From contig JAGAIU010000055.1 of the NCBI GenBank assembly GCA_017626395.1, positions 1 through 64,000 on the forward strand: 64,000 nt of DNA, written 5' to 3'. The stretch comes from Clostridia bacterium. GTDB lineage: Bacteria > Bacillota > Clostridia > TANB77 > CAG-465. Below the pieces are notes generated by a model, which was not told the origin of the DNA, ran no database searches, and saw only the letters and a program-made list of their open reading frames with translations. The stretch's first letter is position 1, and the number at the start of each line of letters is the position of its first letter. Both the position numbers and the translations under genes were made by a program. Below, piece after piece: positions 1 through 11,433 of this stretch.

Positions 1-3
1 AAC

Positions 4-60
4 ATCTCCCTTCGTATAATTATTTGGTTGCCGCCATTTACATTATACCATAAGGGAGAT
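4..60. other. nested inverted repeat at window edge
   Basis: A 9-bp perfect arm (4-12 with 52-60) encloses a 7-bp perfect arm (14-20 with 42-48) and a GG/CC pair, giving a long hairpin followed by a T-rich stretch. It could be a terminator or structured RNA belonging to a gene outside the window. Confidence 0.4.
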
Positions 61-101
61 TTTACTTTTGTTACTTTACTCATAGCTAAAAGCTTTTTTT
101 A

Positions 102-126
102 CCACAGGCATAGCCTGTGGTTTTCT
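102..126 (+). terminator. rho-independent terminator of an upstream plus-strand gene
   Basis: A perfect 8-bp GC-rich stem (102-109 with 113-120), a 3-nt loop and then TTTTCTCT. Only the plus strand has the T-rich tail, so it probably ends a gene lying before the window start. Confidence 0.6.
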
Positions 127-137
127 CTAATACCAAT

Positions 138-169
138 AAAACTCCTTGAATTAAGCAAGGAGTTTTTTT
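138..169. terminator. bidirectional terminator after the 175-1203 gene
   Basis: Stem 139-148 with 156-165 around ACTCCTTG/CAAGGAGT, with T runs on both strands. It lies 6 nt beyond the stop of the minus-strand gene. Confidence 0.7.
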
Positions 170-174
170 ATACT

Positions 175-1203
175 TTATTGTACAGGTTCACATGAATACC
201 AATAGTAATTTCCATTATCATCTAATTTAAATGTATGCTTATATTTTCCAGCACCATTTCCTTTATAACTTTCTAATAATTGTTCTTTTGTCATACCATT
301 ATATTTATATTCTGTGCCATCAGCTACTACTGAAATATCTGATATTTTATTAGTCATTTCGTATTCTTTATATATTGATCCAGTAGGATTTATTATTGGG
401 CTTATATAAATATAATAATCATATACGTATATTTCTGTTTGGTCTTCATTAGCTATGCATGAATCTATAACTGTAACATAGTTATATGGATATCCACTGC
501 TACCCACATAAAAATAGCCATAATAGCAATTATCTTCTGCCACGTAATCAAATACATATCCAGAATAAGTATGTATATCTTGTTTTAATATATCTTTATC
601 TGCCCCGAAAATCGAATGATATTCGTTTTCAACATTCTCTACACTATATTTATGAACAACATTGGAAGATATTTCATACTCTTCACTTAATTTTTGTGTT
701 ATTCCATCACTAGATAATTCTTCGTATGCTTTATCACTTCTCATTTTTTGTAAAGTAAATGTCATTTTTTCAGGGGCTGGTACATCAGATTGAATCTTTG
801 CACTAGCTCTATATGTTCCACTTGTAATATTAAATCCATGTGGTATTTTACTGTATAATCCCTTTATAAATTGACTTTCAATAGATAAATCTAATTCTTT
901 TTCTTCTACAGCTGGTTCATCAACTTCAGGTTGTTGTTCTTCTTGTGGTTGCTCTACAGCTGGAACATCATCTTTATTTACATCTACATCATTGTTAATT
1001 TTAATAACATATACTAAAAGCATAATAACTATACCAATTAGTATACCTATTAATACTAATAATATTGTACTAAAAATACTTGGTTTTCTATATTGAACAT
1101 ATATACCATCATCTCCTTTTCTTGATTTTTTAGATTTTGGTACATATTCTACTTTATTTTCAACTTCCTTATTTATATTTTCGTTTGAGTTATTTTCGTT
1201 CAT
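175..1203 (-). CDS. membrane-anchored extracytoplasmic protein, unknown function
   Basis: Unrecognised protein of 342 residues. It has a charged cytoplasmic N-terminus of about 45 residues, one strong transmembrane segment (about residues 46-68), a Glu/Pro/Gln-rich linker and a Tyr-rich extracytoplasmic domain of about 240 residues. The start is placed at the ATG at 1203, because an AGGAGGG ribosome site lies directly upstream; an ATG 16 codons earlier lacks one. It is the last gene of a minus-strand run after comEC and the BofC-like gene, 51 bp after the latter, and is followed by a terminator. The topology suggests a single-pass envelope protein; no enzymatic motif was seen. Confidence 0.75.
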   Translation of the reverse strand: MNENNSNENINKEVENKVEYVPKSKKSRKGDDGIYVQYRKPSIFSTILLVLIGILIGIVIMLLVYVIKINNDVDVNKDDVPAVEQPQEEQQPEVDEPAVEEKELDLSIESQFIKGLYSKIPHGFNITSGTYRASAKIQSDVPAPEKMTFTLQKMRSDKAYEELSSDGITQKLSEEYEISSNVVHKYSVENVENEYHSIFGADKDILKQDIHTYSGYVFDYVAEDNCYYGYFYVGSSGYPYNYVTVIDSCIANEDQTEIYVYDYYIYISPIINPTGSIYKEYEMTNKISDISVVADGTEYKYNGMTKEQLLESYKGNGAGKYKHTFKLDDNGNYYWYSCEPVQ

Positions 1204-1254
1204 ATCAATCCCTCCTATTTCAAGATTAACATAACGAAAAACTTTTTTCAATAA

Positions 1255-1854
1255 TTAGCTTTCTAAATCCTCTATAAATTTGTTCAACTCATCTTTAGAA
1301 TTTAAACTTGTTCCCTTCTCTACTTTTATTCTTAATTCTTCTCTTAAATTATCTATATTTATATTTTCTATTTTCCTAAATAACGTTCTTTTATTTTCTC
1401 CTTGAACTGAATATACATTAATTTTTCCATCTTCTAAAATAATCCAAAAATGATTAGGACAATTTTCATTTATTTCTCTAGTATATATTATTCTTTCAGC
1501 AGACTCTCCTTTTATTTTATATACTATTCCTTTTTCTTCTTGATATGCTTTTTCATCTTCTTTTACTTTATCCATAGTTGTGCCATATACTGTTTTAGTT
1601 GTAAGAACTTTTTCATTACATACCAAATAATTATCTTCATACATTACTTCTACGTCGTATGTATGAGTTGATGCAGCAACTAATATATCATTTTGCTCTG
1701 GAAATATATAACTAGTTGCATAATCTAACATTGAAGTATTAGTGATTTTTATATCTGAACTCATTACCGTTTGAACATATCCAAAGCCTACACCTAACAC
1801 TAAAAACATAACTAATACTAAACAATATACCAATTTCTCTTTTAAATTATTCAT
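1255..1854 (-). CDS. BofC-like protein (bypass-of-forespore C C-terminal domain)
   Basis: Protein of 199 residues with an N-terminal signal/anchor segment (about residues 8-26) and a secreted domain. The C-terminal half (CPNHFWIILEDGKINVYSV, then acidic residues, then a short LNKFIEDLES tail) resembles the BofC C-terminal domain. In Bacillus, BofC is a forespore-secreted inhibitor of the SpoIVB signalling protease that gates sigma-K activation. Start at the ATG at 1854 with an AGGTGAT ribosome site; the upstream ATG has none. It lies 48 bp after comEC on the same strand. The family match is from remembered sequence pattern, so the role is inference, but it fits the other spore genes in the window. 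Confidence 0.6.
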   Translation of the reverse strand: MNNLKEKLVYCLVLVMFLVLGVGFGYVQTVMSSDIKITNTSMLDYATSYIFPEQNDILVAASTHTYDVEVMYEDNYLVCNEKVLTTKTVYGTTMDKVKEDEKAYQEEKGIVYKIKGESAERIIYTREINENCPNHFWIILEDGKINVYSVQGENKRTLFRKIENINIDNLREELRIKVEKGTSLNSKDELNKFIEDLES

Positions 1855-1902
1855 ACTATCACCTATATAAATATTTTTTTCATATTTATATATAATATAC
1901 AT

Positions 1903-4059
1903 TTAAAAGATTATTGCTCCTTCTTTTTCTGTAATTTTTATCTTAAAATTATACTGTTTTAATAACTCTAAAACTTCATCTGACGGATGTCCATATATTT
2001 TTTTACTTGCAGAAATAATTGCATAGCAACTATTTATTTTAGATATAAAACTTTCGGATGTTGAAGTATTAGAACCATGATGTCCTACTTGATAAATATA
2101 TAAATTTTGAAGTTTATTTTTAATATTTTCTTTTCCACCTTGATTAATATATTTGTTTATGATGTACTGTTCTGTTTTACTTGTAGCATCTCCCATAAAA
2201 AGCAAATTTTTATTATTTAAAGTTATTAAATAAATATTTGAATTAGCATTTAACATATCATCATCTTTAATATCATTATTTTTAGGTGGAGACAATATAT
2301 TAATTTCTATATTTTCTATCTTTAATTTATCTTCTTCCTCTACTTCAATAATAGCTATATTTTTGTCTTTCAAGTTTCGTTTTAGCAATTCATATTCTGT
2401 ATTTTCTTCACATGGTCTAGATAAAATTACATACTTAATATTTATATTTTCATTTAATAATGCATCTATTCCATTCATATGATCTGTGTGCATATGTGTA
2501 AGTGCTATGCAATCAATGCTAGTTATATTTTTAGCTTTTAGGAAATTTATAATTATATCTCCTGCAAAATCTTCTCGAGTTGAACCAATATCTACAATTA
2601 TATTAATTGTACTATTATGCATTAATGCCATATTTCCTTGTCCTACATTAAAGAAAATAATGTACTTTTCAAAATACATTGTAACTATATACCATAGAAA
2701 AATATATACATAACAAAATTTATTTATATATTTAATTAGCCTCTTTATCTTCTTTCTATTTTTCCAAGATAAAAGAATAGCTTTTTTACTATATAATATG
2801 ATTAGTATAATTAGGTAATATGATATAAATATATCTATACTAATTTTAGGTATTGATATATTAAAATAATTTACACTATCTAATATTTCTGCTATATAAA
2901 TAACTAAAGTTGTTAGTATATTACAAATTTGAATTAGTCCAGTAGATATAACTGGTATGAAAAATAATAGAAAAAGAATAAAGCCAAATAACATTAAAAT
3001 ATTAAAGAAAATTGAAATAACTATATTAGATAAAATTGATATTAATGTTATACTTTGAAAATAATATACTTGAAATGGAATAATTAAAACTTGTGCACTT
3101 AAAGTTAAATATATGTTTTCTATTATAAAACAAATTATTTTATTTTTAATATTATTTTTATTATTCCTTTTAACATTAAATTTTATATAAAACCATGAAC
3201 TAATAGTTGTATAAAATAATTGAATACTAAATATAGATAAAAACGAAAAAATGACTCCTATATTAAAAATATAATATGGATTAATTAAAAGAATAATATA
3301 TATTGTTGCTATATACTTAGTTTTAAAATCTACTTTCTTATTTAAAGTAGTTATTGCAAACATTAATAACGACCTTAAAAGTGAAATGTTAAATAATGAT
3401 ATTAAGTAAAAGTATGTAAGCAATATAATCTTTCCTATCTTCCATTTTTCGTTATCCGTTATCTTTTCAAAAGCTTTAAGTAAAAATATAACATGAGTGC
3501 CAGAAACTGCTAACATATGTCCAAGTCCTATATTTGTAAATTTATTTTTTATTTCTTCATCTAAAAACACATCATCACCATACATTATACTTTTAATAAA
3601 ATTAGCATTTTCTAATGATATGTTCCTTTCTAATTTTTTTGATATCATATTTCTTATATCGTGAATTATTGTTAGTAAATCTTTTTTATATTCTAGTTCT
3701 TCAATAATTTTTATGCAATATATTCTAGATATGTATCCATTTGAATTTAAATACTTTTTATAATCAAGCTCATACGGATTATTATATTTAGTTATCTCAT
3801 AATTACTAGATAGTATTCTTAGTCTATATCCATATTCGTATATTTTTTCTACATCTTTTATATAAAGTTGAAAGTTATCTCCATTATATTTAATACTATA
3901 AGTTATTCCCTCTTCTGATACTTTTTCAACTGAATTTATCTTTATTTCTATAACTAAATTATTCCAAGTTTTATATTTAAAGTTATAGAAATATATCGAA
4001 TAAATAACTCTAATTATCAACAATATCAACAAAATAAAATATACATATTTTTTCTTCAT
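1903..4059 (-). CDS. comEC: ComEC/Rec2 family DNA-uptake channel
   Basis: ComEC forms the inner-membrane channel for transforming single-stranded DNA. The 718-residue protein has the expected order: an N-terminal membrane segment, an extracytoplasmic DUF4131-like region, a multi-helix competence domain (about residues 155-460), then a metallo-beta-lactamase-like domain. That last domain shows THMHTDH, VGHHGS and GDA motifs, so its metal site appears intact. It heads the minus-strand group with the BofC-like gene. There is no convincing ribosome site before the ATG at 4059; instead a -10 box ends 6 nt upstream, suggesting a leaderless mRNA. No other competence gene is in the window, so natural transformation cannot be claimed. 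Confidence 0.93.
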   Translation of the reverse strand: MKKKYVYFILLILLIIRVIYSIYFYNFKYKTWNNLVIEIKINSVEKVSEEGITYSIKYNGDNFQLYIKDVEKIYEYGYRLRILSSNYEITKYNNPYELDYKKYLNSNGYISRIYCIKIIEELEYKKDLLTIIHDIRNMISKKLERNISLENANFIKSIMYGDDVFLDEEIKNKFTNIGLGHMLAVSGTHVIFLLKAFEKITDNEKWKIGKIILLTYFYLISLFNISLLRSLLMFAITTLNKKVDFKTKYIATIYIILLINPYYIFNIGVIFSFLSIFSIQLFYTTISSWFYIKFNVKRNNKNNIKNKIICFIIENIYLTLSAQVLIIPFQVYYFQSITLISILSNIVISIFFNILMLFGFILFLLFFIPVISTGLIQICNILTTLVIYIAEILDSVNYFNISIPKISIDIFISYYLIILIILYSKKAILLSWKNRKKIKRLIKYINKFCYVYIFLWYIVTMYFEKYIIFFNVGQGNMALMHNSTINIIVDIGSTREDFAGDIIINFLKAKNITSIDCIALTHMHTDHMNGIDALLNENINIKYVILSRPCEENTEYELLKRNLKDKNIAIIEVEEEDKLKIENIEINILSPPKNNDIKDDDMLNANSNIYLITLNNKNLLFMGDATSKTEQYIINKYINQGGKENIKNKLQNLYIYQVGHHGSNTSTSESFISKINSCYAIISASKKIYGHPSDEVLELLKQYNFKIKITEKEGAIIF

Positions 4060-4065
4060 TCTTTT

Positions 4066-4093
4066 ATTATAATCTCTTAATTTTTAATTTCAA
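4066..4093 (-). promoter_or_regulatory. sigma-A promoter placed for a leaderless comEC mRNA
   Basis: On the minus strand TTGAAA (4088-4093), a 16-bp spacer and TATAAT (4066-4071). The -10 box ends 6 nt before the ATG, so transcription would start at or next to the A of the start codon. Confidence 0.5.
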
Positions 4094-4150
4094 ATTTTAT
4101 CTTGATTAACTTTATATCTTTTATTGTCATATACTTAAACAGGTGATTTT

Positions 4151-6510
<2,360 letters not shown>

Positions 6511-6520
6511 ACAATTTTTA

Positions 6521-6551
6521 AGATGCTTAGAAATCTAAGCATCTTTTTTTG
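6521..6551 (+). terminator. terminator of the collagen-like gene
   Basis: Perfect 10-bp stem (6521-6530 with 6535-6544), a 4-nt loop and a T7 tail. Confidence 0.85.
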
Positions 6552-6594
6552 CTTTATTTATACTTTTACGTAGTTTTTTCTCTACCATTTTCCC

Positions 6595-6623
6595 TTGACT
6601 TTTCGATATTTTATGTATATACT
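6595..6623 (+). promoter_or_regulatory. sigma-A promoter of the por operon
   Basis: TTGACT (6595-6600), a 17-bp spacer and TATACT (6618-6623), about 50 bp upstream of porC. Confidence 0.7.
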
Positions 6624-6672
6624 AAAAAAAGTGATAATATCATTAAAATGAATATAAAAAGGAGGCTTTTTT

Positions 6673-7248
6673 ATGATAGAAATTAGATGGCATGGTCGTG
6701 GTGGTCAAGGTGCTAAAACTGCATCTTTATTACTTGCCGACGCTGCATTCAATACTGGAAAATATATTCAAGGTTTCCCTGAATATGGTCCTGAAAGAAT
6801 GGGTGCACCAATGACTGCATATAACAGAATAAGTGACACACCTATTAGAGTTCATTCTAATATTTACGAACCAGATTATGTTGTAGTTGTAGATGATACA
6901 CTTCTAGAATCTGTTGAAGTAACTAAAGGACTAAAAGAATCTGGCGCTATTCTTATTAATAGTAATAAAAAACCAGAACAATTAGTTGAACATCTAAAAG
7001 GATATAAAGGTAAAGTTTATACAATAGACGCTACAAAAATTAGTATGGAATGTTTAAAAGCAAACTTTCCTAATACTGCTATGCTTGCTGCAATTGTTAA
7101 AATAACAGGAGTTATGACTAAAGATGCATTACTTAAAGATATGAAAGAATCTTTCAAACATAAATTTGCAAGAAAACCTGAAGTTATTGAACCTAATATG
7201 ATGGCAATTGAAAGAGCATATGATGAAGTTTCAGGAGGTAATGAATAA
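6673..7248 (+). CDS. porC: pyruvate/2-oxoacid:ferredoxin oxidoreductase gamma subunit
   Basis: Gamma subunit (191 residues) of the four-subunit oxidoreductase that oxidatively decarboxylates pyruvate (or a related 2-oxoacid) to acyl-CoA, CO2 and reduced ferredoxin. The whole length is a POR/KorC gamma domain, beginning EIRWHGRGGQGAKTA and carrying GFPEYGPERMGAP. The order gamma-delta-alpha-beta, as in archaeal and Thermotoga POR, supports pyruvate as substrate, although the related VOR/KOR enzymes cannot be excluded. Strong AGGAGG ribosome site; its stop overlaps the porD start (TAATG), so the two are translationally coupled. Confidence 0.92.
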   Translation: MIEIRWHGRGGQGAKTASLLLADAAFNTGKYIQGFPEYGPERMGAPMTAYNRISDTPIRVHSNIYEPDYVVVVDDTLLESVEVTKGLKESGAILINSNKKPEQLVEHLKGYKGKVYTIDATKISMECLKANFPNTAMLAAIVKITGVMTKDALLKDMKESFKHKFARKPEVIEPNMMAIERAYDEVSGGNE

Positions 7249-7514
7249 TGGGAGAAGTTGGATTTGGCGGAAATATATTAAAAGATGGAAATTCTGTTGA
7301 ATTTAAAACAGGTTCTTGGAGAAACAAATATCCTGTTCATTCAAAAGAAAAATGTAAAAACTGTATGTTTTGTGTTGGATATTGTCCAGAAGACTGTATC
7401 AAACATAAAGATGGTATATTAGAAGGAATAGATTATGACTATTGTAAAGGATGTGGCGTATGTGCTAAAGTATGTCCTTTCAAAGCAATAGAAATGAAAT
7501 CTAGCGAAGAATAA
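7248..7514 (+). CDS. porD: 2-oxoacid:ferredoxin oxidoreductase delta subunit, 2x[4Fe-4S]
   Basis: Ferredoxin-like electron-transfer subunit of 88 residues with two complete cluster motifs, CKNCMFCVGYCPEDC and CKGCGVCAKVCP, spaced as in 2[4Fe-4S] ferredoxins. The N-terminal part (about 1-35) is the POR delta extension that docks to the other subunits. It carries electrons from the TPP centre in PorB to free ferredoxin. Its start overlaps the porC stop by one base, and porA follows after 10 bp. Confidence 0.93.
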   Translation: MGEVGFGGNILKDGNSVEFKTGSWRNKYPVHSKEKCKNCMFCVGYCPEDCIKHKDGILEGIDYDYCKGCGVCAKVCPFKAIEMKSSEE

Positions 7515-7524
7515 GGAGGAAATT

Positions 7525-8703
7525 ATGGCTATAAGAGAAAGATTAAGTGGTAACGAAGCTGTTGCCATTGCTATGAAACAAATAAATCCAGATACTGTTG
7601 CTGCCTACCCTATTACACCTTCTACAGAAATTCCACAATACTTTTCAAACTTTGTTGCAAATGGCGAAGTTTCTACTGAATTTATTGCTGTAGAAAGTGA
7701 ACATAGTGCTATGAGTGCATGTATTGGTGCATCAGCTGCTGGTGGTAGAGTTATGAGTGCAACATCATCTCAAGGATTAGCTTATATGTTTGAAATGTTA
7801 TACGTTGCAGCTGGTATGAGATTACCTATTACACTAATATGTGGTAACAGAGCTCTTTCTGCTCCACTAAATATCCATAACGATCATTCAGATTCTATGG
7901 GGGTTAGAGATGCAGGATTTATACAATTATATTGTGAAAATAATCAAGAAGCTTATGATAATACAATTATGGCAGTTAAAATTGCTGAAAAAGCAAGTTT
8001 ACCTGTAATGGTATGTTATGATGGATTTATTACATCACACTCTGTTGAAAATATAATGCTTATTGAAACTGAAGATGTTAAAAAATTCGTTGGTGAACGT
8101 AAACCACTACAATATTTATTAGATGATGAAAGAAATATTTCTATGGGACCTATGGATCTTCAAAAATATTACTTCGAGCATAGAAAACAATTAGCTGATG
8201 CTATGAGAGGTGCCAAAGATATAATTAAAGAAGTTTCTGAAGAATTCTATAAATTAACTGGTAGAAAATATGACTTATTTGAAAACTACATGATGGATGA
8301 TGCCGAACTTGGTATTGTTGTATTAAACTCAACTGCTGGTACAGCTAAAGATGCAGTAGATGAATTAAGAAAAAATGGTGTTAAAGCAGGGCTCCTAAAA
8401 CCTAGAGCATTTAGACCTTTACCTTACAATGAAATACCTGAACAACTTAAAAATCTAAAAGCTTTAGCAATACTAGATAAATGTGACAGTGTAAATGGAT
8501 ATGCTGCTCCACTATTTACAGAACTTACTTCTACTATGTACTCTAAAGGATTAACAGTTCCAACTGTAAATTACATTTATGGTCTTGGTGGTGTTGATGT
8601 TAAAGTTGATGATATACTAGGAGTATATAAAAAATTAGACGATATTTCTAAAAATGGTAATGTAGATGGAAAAACTACATACTATTTAGGAATGGAAAAT
8701 TAG
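7525..8703 (+). CDS. porA: pyruvate/2-oxoacid:ferredoxin oxidoreductase alpha subunit
   Basis: Alpha subunit of 392 residues, normal for the family. The pyrimidine-binding TPP domain contains AAYPITPSTEIP, VESEHSAMSACIGASAAGGR and TSSQGLAYMFEMLY, followed by NRALSAPLNIHNDHSDSM, which is typical of pyruvate-type enzymes. The C-terminal transketolase-C-like domain is about residues 255-380. Ribosome site AAGGAGG. Third gene of the por operon, 13 bp before porB. Confidence 0.93.
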   Translation: MAIRERLSGNEAVAIAMKQINPDTVAAYPITPSTEIPQYFSNFVANGEVSTEFIAVESEHSAMSACIGASAAGGRVMSATSSQGLAYMFEMLYVAAGMRLPITLICGNRALSAPLNIHNDHSDSMGVRDAGFIQLYCENNQEAYDNTIMAVKIAEKASLPVMVCYDGFITSHSVENIMLIETEDVKKFVGERKPLQYLLDDERNISMGPMDLQKYYFEHRKQLADAMRGAKDIIKEVSEEFYKLTGRKYDLFENYMMDDAELGIVVLNSTAGTAKDAVDELRKNGVKAGLLKPRAFRPLPYNEIPEQLKNLKALAILDKCDSVNGYAAPLFTELTSTMYSKGLTVPTVNYIYGLGGVDVKVDDILGVYKKLDDISKNGNVDGKTTYYLGMEN

Positions 8704-8716
8704 GAGGTAAACGACA

Positions 8717-9673
8717 ATGGCATATAGTTTAAAAGAAGCTGTGGCTAAAGAATCAAGACTTGTATCTGGTCATAGAATGTGTGCTGGATGTGGTGCTCCT
8801 CCAGCAATTAGAAATATATTAAGAGCATTAAAAGAAGAAGACAATGCAGTTGTATCTTGTGCAACTGGATGTTTGGAAGTTTCTACTTGTATATATCCAT
8901 ATACATCATGGAAAAACGTATCCTTTATTCATACTGCTTTTGAATGTGCTAGTGCTACTCTATCTGGTGCAGAAAAAACATATCAAGCATTAAAAAGAGC
9001 AGGAAAAGTAAATAAAACTACTAAATTTATAGCTATTGGTGGTGATGGTGGTACTTTAGATATTGGATTACAATCTTTATCTGGTGCTATGGAAAGAGGA
9101 CATGATATCACATATATATGTTATGATAACGGTGCATATATGAACACTGGTACTCAACGTTCTTCTGCTACTCCACACTTTGCAGATACTACTACTTCAC
9201 CTGCTGGTAAAGTTACACCAGGTAAGTTACAAAAAAGAAAAGATTTAACTGAAATAATGATTAAACATAATTTACCATATGTAGCACAAACTGCTTTATT
9301 TGGTAATTTACAAGATATTTACACTAAAGCTGAAAAAGCAATTTATACAGAAGGACCAACTTTTATTTCTGTATTCTCACCTTGTCCAAGAGGATGGGGA
9401 TATCCTTCAGAAGATTTAGCAGAAATAGAAAGACTAGCAGTTATGACTTGCTTCTGGCCTCTTTATGAAGTTGTAGATGGAGTATACAAAATTAATTTCA
9501 AACCTGGTAAAAAATTACCAGTTGAAGAATTCTTAAAAACTCAAAAGAGATTTAAGCATATGTTCAAACCAGGTAATGAATGGATGATTGAAGAACTTCA
9601 AAAAGAAATTGATAAAAAATGGAATTATCTTCTTATGATGGAAGAAATTACAAATAAAAAAGTTGAAGAATAA
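8717..9673 (+). CDS. porB: pyruvate/2-oxoacid:ferredoxin oxidoreductase beta subunit (TPP)
   Basis: Beta subunit of 318 residues, the catalytic TPP-binding chain. The N-terminal MCAGCG motif with a later CATGC is the pattern that binds the proximal [4Fe-4S] cluster. The diphosphate/Mg motif is GDGGTLDIGLQSL, followed by YDNGAYMNTGTQRS. The C-terminus is the usual POR beta extension. Last gene of the operon; a strong bidirectional terminator follows. Confidence 0.94.
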   Translation: MAYSLKEAVAKESRLVSGHRMCAGCGAPPAIRNILRALKEEDNAVVSCATGCLEVSTCIYPYTSWKNVSFIHTAFECASATLSGAEKTYQALKRAGKVNKTTKFIAIGGDGGTLDIGLQSLSGAMERGHDITYICYDNGAYMNTGTQRSSATPHFADTTTSPAGKVTPGKLQKRKDLTEIMIKHNLPYVAQTALFGNLQDIYTKAEKAIYTEGPTFISVFSPCPRGWGYPSEDLAEIERLAVMTCFWPLYEVVDGVYKINFKPGKKLPVEEFLKTQKRFKHMFKPGNEWMIEELQKEIDKKWNYLLMMEEITNKKVEE

Positions 9674-9680
9674 AACAAAA

Positions 9681-9710
9681 ATAGCACTCGCTTTGAGTGC
9701 TATTTTTTTA
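9681..9710. terminator. bidirectional terminator, porB / WG-repeat gene
   Basis: A 9-bp stem (9681-9689 with 9695-9703) with A and T runs on either side, between convergent genes. Confidence 0.85.
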
Positions 9711-9715
9711 TCTTA

Positions 9716-11332
9716 TTATTCTTGAGTTACCCTTTCTAGAATTATTTCACCATCATAGTTATAGAATCCGTCTTCTAGTTCTATAAGTCTTACTGTTTCA
9801 AAAGTATCTACATATACAGATTTTTCACATTCAAATGTTTTAGTTGCTGTTTCAAGATTATAAATCTTATAATAATCGTCATTTTGAATAGTAATATATT
9901 TTCCATTTGTATCAGCCCAAGTACCATATATATCTTCTACTACTTGTTCTCCATTTAAATTATATATTTTTACTACATCATCGCTCCAATTACTTGTTAA
10001 TATATAGTCTTTGTATTTTTCTATTACATTAACACCATCATCAACTGGAATTTCAACTAAAGAATCAAGTAATATAGATTTATTTACCTTTCCATTTTCT
10101 CTTCTACAAATCATCATATAATCTTTTTCAAGATTTCCCCCTTCTTGTAATGCAATACTAGATAATCCCTCTATTACTTTTGTTCCTTCTAAATTATATA
10201 AATCATATGTATTACTGCTATCTTTCTTTTTGAAATACATAAACATATCATCTAAATTTCCAGATGGAAATCTATATCCTTCTGCAGTAAATTTTACACT
10301 ACCTTTATCATCTGATACAGTTATTGTTCCATTTTCTTCATTTATGAAATATAAACCTGAATCTTCATATTCATAGAACACTATTTTTGTATCTGATTCT
10401 TTTATAACATTCATATTTTCATCAAAAAGAGTATATTTTTTAGTAGTGTTCCAATTTTCTTCATCTCTTATACTTTGTTCTAATATTACATAGTTACCAG
10501 ATTTAGTAACATCAAAATATGTTGTATTTGGACATTCTACTTCTGCTTTTGTTGTTAAGTCTTTATTTAGTACTGTGTATTTTTCATCTTCTATTAAGAT
10601 ATTATATTTATAGTCTATATCTTCTTTACCTGCAAACATTTCTTCGCCTGTAACTGTATTAAAATATTTATCGTCAATTTCAACTAAAGTTGCAGCATCT
10701 TCAGATAAAGTATAGTAGTATGTAAATGATTGATACTCATCTAATGTAGTTAATAATACACCTGTTTCTGCTATATAGTCATATTTTTCATCGTCTTCTC
10801 TTTCACATATAAATACATATTGAGTTTCATTTTGTATAGTATTTTGTCTAATATAGTCATATTCAACTGGTACTACTATATTACCTTTGTAATCTATTAT
10901 TCCGTACATATCGTCTTTTTCAACTTCATAGAATCTTCCTTCATCTATTTGGTCGATATCGTCATAAATGCCATAGTCTACTACTGTTTTTTGATTACTT
11001 TTAATAAGAGCATGTTCTCTTTTATACTCACTCTCACTGCTAACTCTAGCTACACAAGTAGTATCAAAATAAAAATCTTCCATTTCAGTATAACCTACAT
11101 ATTGTACTGTATTTCCTTTTTGATCACTATATGTAAATATATCGTTTTCTTCATCTAAAAGACACATATATCCATCTATTATCCATGCTTGTTCTGGATC
11201 AAGTTCATCTTTTGAGTCTCCGCCTATTAAAGCTTTTACTAGAAATATTATTCCTACTATTACAGCTATTGCTATTACTACTATAATTGCTATAGTAATA
11301 ATTGACAATCTCTTTTTCTTTTGCTCTTCCAT
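9716..11332 (-). CDS. membrane-anchored WG-repeat-like protein
   Basis: Protein of 538 residues with a short Lys-rich N-terminus, one transmembrane segment (about residues 10-35) and a long acidic extracytoplasmic region built of beta repeats. At least one clear WG/KWG-type unit is present (YGIIDYKGNIVVPVEYDYI, about residues 142-160), and degenerate copies (for example YKIYNLETATKTFE) recur to the C-terminus. Such repeats form propeller-like folds in surface proteins of unknown function. It stands alone between two terminators. AGGAGAGG ribosome site upstream of the ATG. Confidence 0.75.
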   Translation of the reverse strand: MEEQKKKRLSIITIAIIVVIAIAVIVGIIFLVKALIGGDSKDELDPEQAWIIDGYMCLLDEENDIFTYSDQKGNTVQYVGYTEMEDFYFDTTCVARVSSESEYKREHALIKSNQKTVVDYGIYDDIDQIDEGRFYEVEKDDMYGIIDYKGNIVVPVEYDYIRQNTIQNETQYVFICEREDDEKYDYIAETGVLLTTLDEYQSFTYYYTLSEDAATLVEIDDKYFNTVTGEEMFAGKEDIDYKYNILIEDEKYTVLNKDLTTKAEVECPNTTYFDVTKSGNYVILEQSIRDEENWNTTKKYTLFDENMNVIKESDTKIVFYEYEDSGLYFINEENGTITVSDDKGSVKFTAEGYRFPSGNLDDMFMYFKKKDSSNTYDLYNLEGTKVIEGLSSIALQEGGNLEKDYMMICRRENGKVNKSILLDSLVEIPVDDGVNVIEKYKDYILTSNWSDDVVKIYNLNGEQVVEDIYGTWADTNGKYITIQNDDYYKIYNLETATKTFECEKSVYVDTFETVRLIELEDGFYNYDGEIILERVTQE

Positions 11333-11392
11333 AATACCAAACCTACCTCTCCTATATTTTTAGGATATACTATTTTAAGAAAATATTCAACA

Positions 11393-11428
11393 AAAAAGTA
11401 ACTAGTTTATAACTAATTACTTTTTTAC
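11393..11428 (-). terminator. terminator of dinB
   Basis: An imperfect stem AAAAGTAAyTAGTT...AACTArTTACTTTT just after the dinB stop, with a T6 tail on the minus strand. Confidence 0.65.
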
Positions 11429-11433
11429 ATTTT

